NCBI GenBank assembly: GCA_907163375.1 | Contig: CAJQUW010006842.1 | Span: 129,001-193,000, forward strand | Reading direction: 5' to 3' | Length of the DNA stretch: 64,000 nt | Source of the DNA: Prostheceraeus crozeri | Taxonomy: Eukaryota; Platyhelminthes; Polycladida; Euryleptidae | In this document: piece by piece, positions 53,282-64,000 of the stretch | Layout: each line of letters starts with the position of its first letter | How positions within the stretch are numbered: the first letter of the stretch is position 1 | Made by a program: the position numbers and the translations under genes | Notes under the pieces: model-generated | What the model was told of the DNA's origin: nothing | Database searches by the model: none | Seen by the model: the letters and a program-made list of their open reading frames with translations, nothing else

Positions 53282-54480
53282 ACGTGGCACCTTCTTCAAA
53301 CCTTTTCATCGTGAAGCACAGACTAGGCAAGATGCATTATTAGAAAGCTTTGATTTTGATGCTATTGTGCTTAGGCATGCCTACACGATCAACGAAATGA
53401 AGAAAGTAAAAATTGAAAGAGAAAAGTGATCGGAAGTAAAGAAAAGATGGCTTTTAGTAGAGACTTTTGGCTCATCAGCAATGAAAATAGCAACATCAGA
53501 AATTGTTTAACTTCTGAATTTTATCAGAAGAATAATTTCAAAGCAGAGAGCGAGACACAAAGCAAGATTTAGTGAATAATTCATGTTCTACCGTTGGAAA
53601 TGGAAATCCACCGAACGCAGCAACCAACCACTACGTTGTCTCTTATGTTCTGTGATGAACAACAGATTTCCAACTGTAGCACGGTTACTGAAGATGTGGA
53701 ATGAGCGATTATCTTACAAACGGTCTACAACGGTTTGCACAAGGCCGGTATGAGAAAATGGAGACCGTTTGTTGCGAATACGAAAGAGTTTGTGAGAAAA
53801 ATTGGTTAAGAAAAAAATGCATGTGGAGAGAAATTTGGAGGATGGTGATTTTTATGAGCGAGATTAAGTTTTGAAGATTGAGGAATGAAATGCGGATGCA
53901 GGTCCATAAGAACGAATGAGTGATTGGAAGCTTAGAATTCCAGATAAGGTTAGTTATTAGAAGTTATTAGTTATATAGAAGTTAGTTCAATTAATGTTCT
54001 GGGAGTAATTTGACTTTATGATCTTAGTGAGTAACAACCCAGAAATCTATCATGAAATTCGAAAAGCAACATTACTCCGTTAATACTTAGAGTTCGCTTT
54101 TCAATGCATCGTTAACAGACTGTCGGATTCCATCATTCATGTATAGCTCATCATTGGCTGATCAGTTTCATCATTATAGAAATACTCGAAGGATGGCCAT
54201 CAAGATCACCGGACCATGATCATATCGACATGTGTGATGGGATCTGGCGATGAGGGAAGTATCCAAAAGATGGTGGTTTTAATTGTTTGAAGGACCTAAA
54301 TTCCATCATGCTCGATGATTAGATTAGACGCCCACTTCTCTCAGTGTAATTGATAAATTGATAATAATTCATATAAAAATTTCTGACTCGAAGAATCAGA
54401 CCTGTGATAAATTCATTAGGAAGTCTTCCTCGTTGCTAACATTGAACATATATTGAAAATAATCATTAGCAGGTTAACTA
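53282..54480. other. Unassigned AT-rich spacer
   Basis: No gene or element recognised. AGTTATTAG repeats near 53955-53985. Confidence 0.35.
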
Positions 54481-55875
54481 TAACAATAATAATCGTTTAT
54501 TTGACACCAATAAGCCTCAATAATGATAATCGTGAGGCAAAATTTTGCAATGTTTTGAAAAATTGTTATCACAAAAATGATGAACTATGACAAGAATAAA
54601 GTGAAAAGGAAGTTAATGAAAATTTAAATAAATCAAACTATCAGAGAGAGAAACCACTGTTATAAAGTCGAATCATAGTAATCAAAAAAGGCTTGTCTCG
54701 TAGAGCACTCTTACAGACTGGAAATCGAAAACGCCTGGAATGTTTCAAAGTAATCGCGACATGCGGTTCAGAGGATGGTCGTCATTGGTAATAAGTGCCA
54801 TGAACAGTTTAAATCCAATCATCGAACGGCGATAACTTAACGGAACAAAGTCTGCACACAACCAAGAGGAAGATCCGCAAATGATTGAATGAGCTCAAGA
54901 TTGAATCCTTTCAAGGTTTTGGCTGAGAGTTTCACCTAGGCCAACAAGAAGAGGAGCTGCATATTCGAGATTGCTTCGTATACAGTTATTGAAAACTAAA
55001 ATCAATTCACTTTTTGTCAAAAAAGGCTTAAGCTGACGTAGCATGAATAGTCTAGAGGATACATTCTTAGAAACGATGTTGAAGTGAGATTTCCAGTTCA
55101 AATTAGAGTCCAAAACTACGCCGAGGATCTTCAAGCTATCTTTTCTAGGAATACCAGTGAGTTCAAACTCATCCACAGAAAAATCAATGTTCCTTTGCGT
55201 TATGAACATCTGCTGACACTTTTCCTCCTGTTTAAGCATTCCATTTCGCGTTATCCAGTTACAAATGTCAAAATATGCCTTCTTTAAAGGATTCACTTAT
55301 TTGGCTTTGCGTATCTTACCCACCTGAATAGCATCGTCAGCATACTTTATTAGAATAACATCTGTCGATTGTCGAATTTTCATGTTTGCATGAGAATATG
55401 AATGAATAGAGTATTTCACATGCATCGTCAAGACTTGCTTGATGAAGTTGTTTATTCCAATTAATATTATACAAATAATTTCTGGGCAAGCAGATGATGA
55501 AAATAGAGAAACACTGTAAAACGATGATTTTAGCAAGCAACATGTTCTACCACCTTTCTTTCCAGTATTTCTATCTGCACGAAAGAAGTCATACCCAGTC
55601 ATTGAAAGTGAATTATCATTTATGTCATCATTTAACCATCTTTCTGTAACAGATATAATATCTGGCCTTTAATCGGTAACCAGGATCAACAACTCATCAA
55701 ACTTGGTTATAAGGGATCTTGCGTTCAAATACACGATTGAAGGTAAAGAAACTATTCCTTGTCAAGCCGTAGTATCCGCGTTTTCACAGATTACTTTTCC
55801 CCTGCGCAGTTTCACGTTTTCTCCATTAGCTCTGCGAATTTGAAATGCTTCTCTGAGTTTGAAAAACTGCCTCTC
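54481..55875 (-). pseudogene. Internally deleted CR1/L2-like LINE
   Basis: Minus strand, in order: a piece of ORF1 C-terminus (REAFQIRRANGENVKLRRGK, about 55870-55790), the endonuclease start (NARSLITKFDELL, PDIISVTERWLNDD, about 55735-55625), GYDFFRADRNTGKKGGRTC (55602 on), then an abrupt jump to the RT motif YADD (KYADDAIQ near 55345) and the C-terminal thumb region (SLKILGVVLDSNLNWKSHF, LEYAAPLLVGLG). Most of the endonuclease and fingers/palm are missing. A 3' tail with AATAAACGATTATTATTG lies near 54485-54510. Multiple stops; dead copy. Confidence 0.8.
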
Positions 55876-56253
55876 TTAACTGACGCAATAGGAACATTGA
55901 TTACAATAGGCCTGTGGTAGGAGGTTATGATAAAGGTGTGCCTATACAATACCTATATCCTATACCGGTATATGATTACATTCAAGGGTGTCACACATTT
56001 TTAGGATTATATGATATACATGTAGATATCTGTTTCTTGGTAATTTGAATCTACTTTTGGCTCAGAATTTTCAGTCACAAATTTAGAATGACGGCTGTTT
56101 TTGAAAGGTATAGATTCAGGAACAATGATTCATTCTGTTCTTGCTCTCCTCATTCTTGGATATGGTCAATATAGGTGTATAAATGCATATCGATGGTAGT
56201 ATTCCATGTAATTCACAGTTATACTTAAATACACTAGTACAACGAAACTATTA
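55876..56253. other. Unassigned spacer
   Basis: Nothing recognised beyond TATACCGGTATA-type palindromes near 55965. Confidence 0.35.
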
Positions 56254-56816
56254 GGACGGGAGCTACTGACACTTTCTTCCTAAATTCGCGCACAAAGGGC
56301 CTAATGGCATGGATTTGTAGATCTTGAAACGCTGAATACAAAAATCAGATTCTCAAGTGTCACAGCCAGTCTCTTTTGGTTATTGGTAAGGTTAAAGGAT
56401 TCCTATTGCAATATCATACTTCATCAGTCAATTTCATGTTTTGACTTAATTTTGGCGATTTTACTCATTTTTTAGAGACTCTCGGACATCAAATACTGAA
56501 TTATGTGACTCACTTCAATTTTTATATCGAAGCTGATGTTCTGAATTCAATCATATTTCAAATTTTACTGCATCCTGTTAAATAGCTTCTTTTCTGCAAA
56601 AGAAAATGTTCGAAAGTTGGCAAGTGTTTCACAATCCATAGATATTTCTTGAATTTTGCCATTCGATTCCAATGGGAATCCTCTAACATTACCTATAACC
56701 GAAAGTGACTGGCTGTGACAGTTAAGGATTTGATTTATGTATTCAACGTTTCAAGATCTAGAAATCCAAGCTATTAGTGCGCGAATTTAGGAGGAAAATA
56801 TCAGTAGCTCCCGGAC
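56254..56816. mobile_element. Foldback element with about 170-bp inverted repeats
   Basis: Left GGACGGGAGCTACTGACA, right (inverted) GTCCGGGAGCTACTGATA; both continue CCTAAATTCGCGCAC, AGATCTTGAAACG, TGTCACAGCCAGTC and GGATTCC. TA flanks both ends (56252-56253, 56817-56818). Non-autonomous; no protein. Confidence 0.82.
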
Positions 56817-57354
56817 TACACTGTTTAAAAATATTCCTCGTACAAATGTTTTTTGATATTTTTCTAAGATGATTTTTCTACCAATAGTTGTAGCAATAGT
56901 TTGACGTTTCTCTTTGGTGCAATTGTAGCACATGCCCGAAACTTTCTCTCAGTCATTTGAATTTTCAGAAATGTCTGCTTCCATGCCTGCTGGGTATTTG
57001 TTTCTGAAAACGGGTACTCTTTTTCTAAGCTCGCTCCTTTTTACATAGATAGATATGCAGCATCAAAAATTTAAAATATTGCTGCGATAGATAACGATCT
57101 GCTTTCTCTGATGATGCAGAAACGGCAAAGAAAGATGAAGAAATGATGTCACCAGAGTTATTAGAAAATCAGTTACTTTTTGGGATTTTCAAGTTTGCAA
57201 ACTTCAATATCGCAAATTTGCAAATTTGGCATTTTCAAAGGCTATGTATCAACTTTGCAGATCTAAAACCATCGATCGATATCATTGTATTTGCATGTAA
57301 ACATGGAGAGCGGCATTTGATTTCAAATTGTCTTTTCGAATGAATCAAGAAATG

Positions 57355-57575
57355 AAACATGAATTTTGTGAATCATAAAATCATGCCGATGAAAATTGAG
57401 TCAAAAACGTGAAATTTCAGCCAAAGGAAGCACAATTAAATCTCAACTTTTTATTCAAGACTTGCGGGGACTTGCATTATATTACAGTTCTTTAAATTTC
57501 CTTTATCAGCTGAATTTCCGCTTAACTAGGATGCTTGTTGGCAAATATTCATTCCTTTTGATATCCAGACAGATA
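57355..57575 (+). repeat. Dispersed repeat shared with 41930-42140
   Basis: See 41930-42140. It lies between the left arm of the 4.9-kb element and the LINE 3' end. From 57576 to 57800 I recognise only an ACTCTATGGTGAC patch also seen, inverted, near 40855. Confidence 0.7.
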
Positions 57576-57916
57576 CAGACAGATACTTTTTGAGTCGACA
57601 CTCTACCCTATTATATACTTACTCTATGGTGACCTCACATGGTGGCAGATTGCACCCCATCAAACATGAACAGATGCACCTTATGAAAACTGAATGATGC
57701 TCTCTTTATCATAGCTACAGTCCGCTGTCCTCCAGACAACCACACGCACTTTCGGCGACAGTTGCCTGTTTCATGCAGACTTCCCACATATAGAAGCGTA
57801 TATTTGGATCAAAATCATTGAAAATCATAATGTTCATTTAAAGAATTGACAAATAAAAACCACTTAGTCACAAAGTCAATACATGGCAATTACCTAAAAT
57901 TTGAAACTTGAGAATT

Positions 57917-60467
57917 CTACACATGACACATGAATGGTATAAGCGACTGATGCAGTCTAGATGTAGCAGAGAAAGGATGGCTCAGACGTCCACTGGGAAG
58001 ACGGTCCGGAATCAACGAGTGCAAAACATGATCTTCAGAATGGAGAGCTTTTGTGAACAATTTTTGGCATTGCTTTGACTGAGCCTCATAAAAACTAGGC
58101 AGACAGTTCTCTTTACAAAGCTTGTTGCAAATAATGATATGGCAACGACGTGTAAACATGTCTATTTTCTTACTATCTTTACATAGGAGGCTGCCGTAAT
58201 ATATTGGACAACCATAGCTGAGAGTCGGAAGTACAACTGACTGATAAATCTTGATCAGTTCGCTTTTTGGCAAAACAGCTTTCAATACCCGAAGTAAATA
58301 TAGCAGTTTGCTCGATTTCTTTAATCGCTCTTCAATGTGCCGAGACCAAGAAAGTGATTTGTTGAGATGCATGCCAAGGATGTTGATGCATTCTTTTTGA
58401 GAAAATTGCACATGAAAATCACAACCATCACTGGTAAATTCTCCTTTTTTCAAAAGCATAAAAGCACTTTTATCAAAATTCAAAGTGAACCCATTGCTAC
58501 CAGTCCACGAAATGATTTGGTCTACCTCAGAACTACAAAGATGTGCGTTTTCATCGGTATGTGCTATACACGCGACAATATCATCAGCATATTTGTAGAT
58601 GGAATTGAACGAATAAATAGTGTTCAATGTCGCGATGTAGACGCAGAATATCGATGGGGAAAGCACAGCACCCTGAGGTATTCCTGACGTCACCCTTGTG
58701 AGACTGCTGTTACAACCATTGAACTGCGTGTACTGGTACCTGTTGTCCAAATAGCTGGAATACCATGAGACAAAACCACGAGGTATGTTGGTTTCGGTTA
58801 AACGTCTTAGCAGTAAGGGATGAGGGACTGTGTCAAACGCTTTAGCGGCATCAAGACTTATAACGGAAATCGCTTTGACGGATTTACTTTCCAACTTTTT
58901 GAAAATGTCATCATATAGTGAGATAACTGCACAAATGGCACCACTATCCCTACGAAACCCGAACTGATTAATTCCATAGTTTTCGTACAACGTGCAAGCT
59001 AGTCGATGGAAAAGAAGCTTTTCGAAAACTTTTGATGCTGCCGGCAGATTGGATATTGGTCGAAAATCACGCAACGTTGGACTCTTGCATTTAGGAATTG
59101 GAGTAATTTGGGCTATTTTCCAATTTGATGGGAATGAGAGCGTAAGGATGGAAGTGTTATACAGGTGACATAACGGATGAGCTAGCTGTGAAGACGCAGC
59201 TTTAAGGAGTTTAGCAGGAACTCCGTCACATCCCACTCCCTTCGACTTTAGCTTTCTGAGCAGATCTTCAACTTCTTTTGGTTCGATTAATCGACACCAA
59301 GGAACCATGAATTCAGAGTGAGGTGCCGATAAATCATCCATATTTTCACTTCCGGTGAATATTGATGCAAAATAATCATTCAGGTCATTAGCGCTGACAT
59401 CGATGTTAACTGAATTTTTCTTTGACTTAGTGCGAAATGAATCTACTACTTTCCACACATCGTTTTTACTTTCTGGTGCCTTCTTGCTCCAAAGACGTTT
59501 CGCCTTAAGTATCTCGTGCTTGGCTTTGTTTTTATAAAAATGATACATTTTAAAATCCCTCTGCCTGTACGCATCCCATCTCTTTTGAATGATGTCCTTG
59601 GTAAGAGGCGTCATCCACGGTTTGTCCTTATCTGTCATGTACACAGTTGACTTTGGTATAGCAGTCATGGCATAACTCATAAGTGCATAAAAATACTTCA
59701 ACTTTCATATCAATGTCATCCTGTGTAGAATACAAAATAGTCCAATCAATTGAATCAGGCACGCTCAAAAAATCCGAAATATGTTGCTCTCTGTAGTCAT
59801 ATAAAACAACAGGAGTTCTCGGAAAACCATTTGTCAAACCAGAACCCTTGATAAAAATCACATTATGGTCAGACGACGAAAAAGGTGGGAGCCTGTCAGG
59901 CTCATGAAAATTGTCACAGTTTTCACTTTCTGTAAAAAATAAGTCCAAAATTGCAGTATGACGTGTAGGACACTTCACAATATTTTGCAAATCGTGGAAA
60001 TTTTCCAGCAAACTTGTATTAATTCTATTAAAATCACCACATAAAGCTGTTTTACAGTTCGGATGGAGAAGCTTTATATCGTCAATAGAGTCCGACAGAT
60101 ATTTTATTATTGAGTCACACATCTCCACCTTTAGTGCGGGAGGAATATAGCAAGCAGAAAAATACCATTCACTATTCAAAATGAACTGAATACAGTTAAT
60201 AGGACATGGCTTGCTGATACTACGGTCAATGTAATGAAGATTAAATTTTCTATTCACCCAGGCAATAACTCCTCCTCCGTTTCGATTTAGGCGGTCATCA
60301 CGCAAGATAACATAGCCGGGCAGGCTAAACATTTCATCTGCAAAATTTGAATTCAACCATGATTCCGTCACAATTATAACATCTGGTTTCAAGAGCGAGG
60401 CATGAAGACATAATTCGTCAAACTTGTATACTATAGATCGGGCATTTGTCATCAAAACGCTAGGCAC
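57917..60467 (-). pseudogene. LINE endonuclease-reverse transcriptase with one frameshift
   Basis: The endonuclease frame (60467-59628) has every key motif: TNARSI (Asn near 8), TES (Glu 35), GGGV (64-67), CGDFN (143-147), LDLFF and SSDH (Asp 200, His 201). The reverse transcriptase frame (to 57917) has SLDAAKAFDTVPH, SGIPQGAVLSP, YKYADDI and a thumb/C-terminal region to IPFMCHV. The frames overlap and a single-base change near 59695-59702, next to a T run, would explain the break: EN frame MKVEVF and RT frame FYALMSY read across it. Whether the break is real or a sequencing error, this is the best-kept LINE in the window. Such proteins nick DNA and prime reverse transcription on the target. 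Confidence 0.92.
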
Positions 60468-60538
60468 GTTGTCTTTCAGTATAATTTTGGAATTATCTTG
60501 ATCACTCTTGGAGATTTTACAATGATGGCTTAAAAACT

Positions 60539-60955
60539 TTAATGAAAATTCTTGATCTCTGACCGATTTATTACTGAGCCACGATAAATAACAGAGTTTT
60601 TATCACCATTTTTCTTTCTTTCTTTCAATTCATCTCTAAGTGCTTTCATTTTGTGTTGCTGAATCAGGGATAGGTCTTGGTTTACAAAAATATCCTTGAA
60701 TCTGCCGTTTCTTAAATTTTTTGCTTTGCTCAATACGTCGCGTTTGTCACTGACTTTTTCAAACTCAACTTTTAACAGCCGATTTCGACCATTTGTAGCT
60801 TTTCCAATTCGTCGAACTTGTTTTATTCTTATATCTGGAAGCTGCATTTCACAAAGAATTTCGTTGCACCTTTCAACATCCTGTTCGTTACGTTCAACAA
60901 CAGATCCATCACTACATTCTACGAGACGACTTATGACTACGTTCTTTTTCCTCAT
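60539..60955 (-). pseudogene. ORF1 C-terminal part of the second LINE
   Basis: MRKKNVVISRLVE starts the RNA-binding-like domain; RRIGKATNGRNRLLKVEFE and FVNQDLSLIQQHKMKALRDE follow, the usual C-terminal signature of L1/CR1-type ORF1. The N-terminal coiled-coil part is missing, so the insertion is 5'-truncated. The stop is at 60539, about 70 bases before the endonuclease start. Confidence 0.82.
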
Positions 60956-60960
60956 CTGAA

Positions 60961-61240
60961 TCTATGATTCAGTTTATTGATATCTACATATCGATGACAT
61001 GGCACTTCAGACCTTCTTTCGACATGCTAGCCATACACAGTGATTCGAAAAGACAATTTAAGATCCAATGCCACTCAGAATAGCCATAGATTTCTTTATA
61101 GTGACATTGCTAGTATATCTATTGACATCATAGAAGTGGATATTGTTCTATACTTTGTATATACTTTCTATGGTATTGTTAATTTCTATGATTGACATCA
61201 ATAGTAGACTAGTGTCATAGTGCATTATTGTCAGTAGCTT
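60961..61240. other. Interior of the 4.9-kb element, right of the LINE
   Basis: No coding. CATAGA/TCTATG words repeat between 61080 and 61200. Confidence 0.35.
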
Positions 61241-61727
61241 CCATGTTTACATGCAAATACAATGATATCGATCGATAGTTTTAGATCTGCAAAGTTGATA
61301 CATAGCCTTTGAAAATGCCAAATTTGCAAATTTGCGATATTGAAGTTTGCAAACTTGAAAATCCCAAAAAGTAACTGATTTTCTAATAACTCTGGTGACA
61401 TCATTTCTTCATCTTTCTTTGCCGTTTCTGCATCATCAGAGAAAGCAGATCGTTATCTATCGCAGCAATATTTTAAATTTTTGATGCTGCATATCTATCT
61501 ATGTAAAAAGGAGCGAGCTTAGAAAAAGAGTACCCGTTTTCAGAAACAAATACCCAGCAGGCATGGAAGCAGACATTTCTGAAAATTCAAATGACTGAGA
61601 GAAAGTTTCGGGCATGTGCTACAATTGCACCAAAGAGAAACGTCAAACTATTGCTATAACTATTGGTAGAAAAATCGCCTTAGAAAAATATGAAAAAACA
61701 TTTGTACGAGGACTTTTTTAAACAGTG

Positions 61728-62639
61728 TATATCGTCTCTCTCAGTTGGCGCATTCTTTTATCATACATGACGACTTCACATTAACAATATTTAAGTGTAT
61801 GAAATATTTCTATTTCTAAATTTCGAGTTATCAAATGGTGATAGAACTTACTTATCAATTTGAACGTCTAGAATTCACCGATCCCCGACAAACGGAAAAT
61901 ATTTGAATGTCCCTTATTACACGCATGTCGCAATCCAATCTCACATTTTCAGTTCTAGTTGTACATTGGATGCAGTTCGCATTTCTGCTTGACATGTTTC
62001 TTCAATAAGTGCAATGCACGATGCATTATTGCGCACTTTGTACGATGTCGCTTCATCAGAGCCACAAAATCGTAATTGACATTGAACTGAATCAGAGACA
62101 AATAAATCTAAAGCTTTGATCCACAAGTTGAACGCAAAACTACTTCGGCATGTATTTTGTTGATCGCACGTATCCCTACACCAGTCAAGCGAATTGAGAC
62201 TATGAGTCCCAATAAATTATACTGTGAAGAAAATTATGTTTGATTTTCAATTATCAATATACCGTGAGTATCAGGGCAGATGGTCGGTGTCACTGTTATC
62301 AACTGATAAAGGATAAGCTGATGCCGTTTGACTTCGTTTGATTTACATGTCTATATAGGACTAGCATGTGTGAGATGTATGAATGTTGGGTCTACTCATA
62401 GAAATAAACTGTTTATCTGAAGTTCGCTAGAATGGAAATTGACTCAAGGTCGCGGCACATCCGGGGGAACTAAGTTGGGGCATGAAGAACCAATTAAAAC
62501 CTTCCATTTACTCATGTGACTGATTCTAACCCAATGATACAGACGTTGGCAGGTGCATCTAAGTGAAAATGCGTGCGATTTATGTGCCGTTATTGTGCAT
62601 TGCATGAAGCTTAATTTCCATTCTAGAGGTTTTATTGTT
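61728..62639. other. Unassigned spacer
   Basis: No gene or repeat structure recognised. Confidence 0.35.
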
Positions 62640-62800
62640 GTCAATTTCTATGGGTCTACTGGTATGTTTATCAAGTCTTAACAGAGCCAGCCTACCATGC
62701 GCTTGAACCAGTGATGGTGATGCTATGCGAGCATACCCTCTAACACACAGGGCCACCGGACCATCTGTTGAATCTGCTTGAAAGTACATGCACAGCCAAA
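62640..62800 (-). repeat. tRNA-like short repeat, degraded copy 3
   Basis: On the minus strand: TTCAACAGATGGTCCGGTGG, GTGTGTTAGAGGGTATGCTC (A-box region) and CACTGGTTCAAGCGC (B box, decayed). The following module keeps only traces (TTGATAAACATACC where the others have GGCCGAAACATGTC). Older than copies 1 and 2. Confidence 0.6.
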
Positions 62801-64000
62801 ACAAAGATTCGATCATGGATTAGCTGATTCTGAAAGTAAATCAACTCAGGGACTCTGTTATGCGTGTGAAAGAGATAATTCAGTAAGTCTTTGTTCAATA
62901 ATATCGATTACTCTTGCTTGATATGCCTGTCAGTAATGCGTTCATGAAGGTCTTGCCTTCCTTGAAATATTCTGCTTTCATTTAGGTTCCATTAATGAAT
63001 GACATTTTTATGGCGCTTTGGTGAACACTCTTCCATTAAAAGATTATGACTATTAAATGAAGCAAAAGGAATGACGCGTCTATAGACGACGTCAGTTTTA
63101 ATGACATTTAAATGAGTCGCTATTAAGGTTCCATTTAATTAATGATATGTTACAGGACAGTCCATTTGATATTGCCTCCATTTGATCCAAAATGTTTTTA
63201 AATGGATAAAATATATGGACATGCCAAAATCAATGCACACATTCTCTTTTTTATATGTACACTACACATGTACAAGTTCTTGATACGAAACGACTCCGTG
63301 AAAGGCAAATGATGCATCATTTGAAAGCTCTGGATGGATGTAAACCATACACTGTAGTCCCCATCAAAGCTAATTAATGTAGGCCTAAATGAAAAATATG
63401 TACATGTACAAGAAGCATACAAACTTTACACGCACATGAATCCAAAATTGTTATTTTAAGCGACAGTACTCTAAAATATTCTCTATGAGCAATACTTTCT
63501 CTAGAATGTGATAAACATCATTTTTCTGCATTATCAAATTCTATTACAAATATGTTTTTTCAGATAATGTCCCTGTTATGTTTGACATAGTTCTATTAGG
63601 CAATATCCATCGCAAAACTAATTCACATGAATACCAAAACGTAAACATGTCTTCTTGTCAAAAATGTGACCGTAATTCATCCGCTCAATCAAGAAAGCAG
63701 CAGTTTATGAATTGCTGAGAGCTGCAGAGGCGCGTATGGTCGCTAAAAATTGCGAAAAATGTCGCTAACTGGGATAGGTTTGTATCCCGTTTGTAGTGCG
63801 TGCATGTGGAGGGTTTGGTGAGGAGGCTAAAAAGTTTGGAGAGCGCATGACACAAAGACTTTCAACCCAGAGTAATTCCAAGGTTTCGGAGTGCAGAGAG
63901 TCAACTTACGGTCTAACATAGGTGACTGTGATACATACACGTAGGAAGTCTCATTGTAATATGGGCTTCATCAAAGATATTATATACTAGAAGAGAAGTA
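62801..64000. other. Unassigned window end
   Basis: No exon, transposon end or RNA gene recognised. ATTTAAATG/CATTTAAAT words recur near 63100-63200. Confidence 0.35.

Larger units (their letters stand above)
57805..60960 (-). mobile_element. Nearly intact CR1/L2-like LINE, 5'-truncated
   Basis: Minus strand: ORF1 3' part, endonuclease and full reverse transcriptase, one frameshift in all. The 3' non-coding end closes with ATGATTTTCA/ATGATTTTGA, a short repeated tail as in CR1/L2 types. The 5' end lies near 60960, inside ORF1, where an in-frame TAG follows just upstream. It sits between the arms of the 4.9-kb inverted-repeat element. Confidence 0.88.
56819..61727. mobile_element. 4.9-kb element with 488-bp inverted repeats, containing a LINE
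   Basis: Arms 56819-57306 and 61241-61727 are close inverted copies; I see only a few differences (for example CAATAGTTTGAC against CAAACTATTGCTATAAC). Outer ends CACTGTTTAAAAA with TA outside both (56817-56818, 61728-61729). The interior holds the LINE at 57.8-60.96 kb and repeat DNA, but no transposase, so it is a non-autonomous element enlarged by the LINE. Confidence 0.85.

Noticed and set aside
1..64000. CRISPR arrays, bacterial operons or ribosomal RNA
   Set aside because: No regular spacer arrays, operon spacing or rRNA signatures are present; the window is eukaryotic.

Overview
This is a eukaryotic, animal-type window: AT-rich, gene-poor, with GT-AG introns, secreted multidomain proteins (thrombospondin type 1, PAN and C-type lectin domains) and a dense load of transposons. 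The mix of Penelope-like, CR1/L2-like LINE, pogo, mariner and hAT elements, tRNA-like short repeats and many foldback elements fits a marine invertebrate. The phylum cannot be fixed from the sequence.

Host genes. (1) On the minus strand, four coding exons at 49849-49482, 39839-39684, 26474-26319 and 18500-18070 join in the same phase and close one reading frame of 370 codons including the stop. They encode a predicted secreted protein: signal peptide, helical segment, two TSP1 repeats and an unrecognised cysteine-free C-terminal domain. The introns are 10-13 kb at the 5' side and about 8 kb at the 3' side, and are filled with repeats. (2) An uninterrupted PAN plus C-type lectin gene (32270-31485, minus) lies inside the second coding intron. 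(3) The last exons of an unrecognised plus-strand gene (14556-16343) converge on the 3' end of gene 1.

Mobile DNA by region. 0.8-4.4 kb: a decayed CR1/L2-like LINE. 7.1-9.4 kb: a broken pogo element. 9.8 kb: a Penelope remnant. 17.5-18.0 kb: an inverted pair of tRNA-like repeats. 18.6, 32.8 and 62.7 kb: copies of a tRNA-like short repeat, two with a hammerhead-ribozyme-like module. 21.2-24.96 kb: a fresh Penelope-like insertion with target duplication and a large inverted copy. 29 kb: LINE fragment. 36.2-36.95 kb: a non-autonomous hAT element with a perfect 8-bp duplication. 40.9-41.7 kb: a direct repeat split by a MITE. 43.3-44.4 kb: hAT transposase remnant. 45.8-47.9 and 51.7-52.75 kb: two mariner-type elements. 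54.9-55.9 kb: internally deleted LINE. 56.25-61.7 kb: two abutting foldback elements, the larger holding a nearly intact LINE.

The most interesting thread is a recurring hammerhead-like motif (CTGANGA, stem II, GAAA, then C-NN-G-U-A/C). It occurs in both arms of the Penelope-like insertion, in the tRNA-like repeats directly after the B box, and at 42.95 kb. This suggests self-cleaving RNAs shared between an autonomous Penelope-like element and small repeats it may mobilise. All assignments rest on reading motifs and translations by eye; no search or folding program was run.
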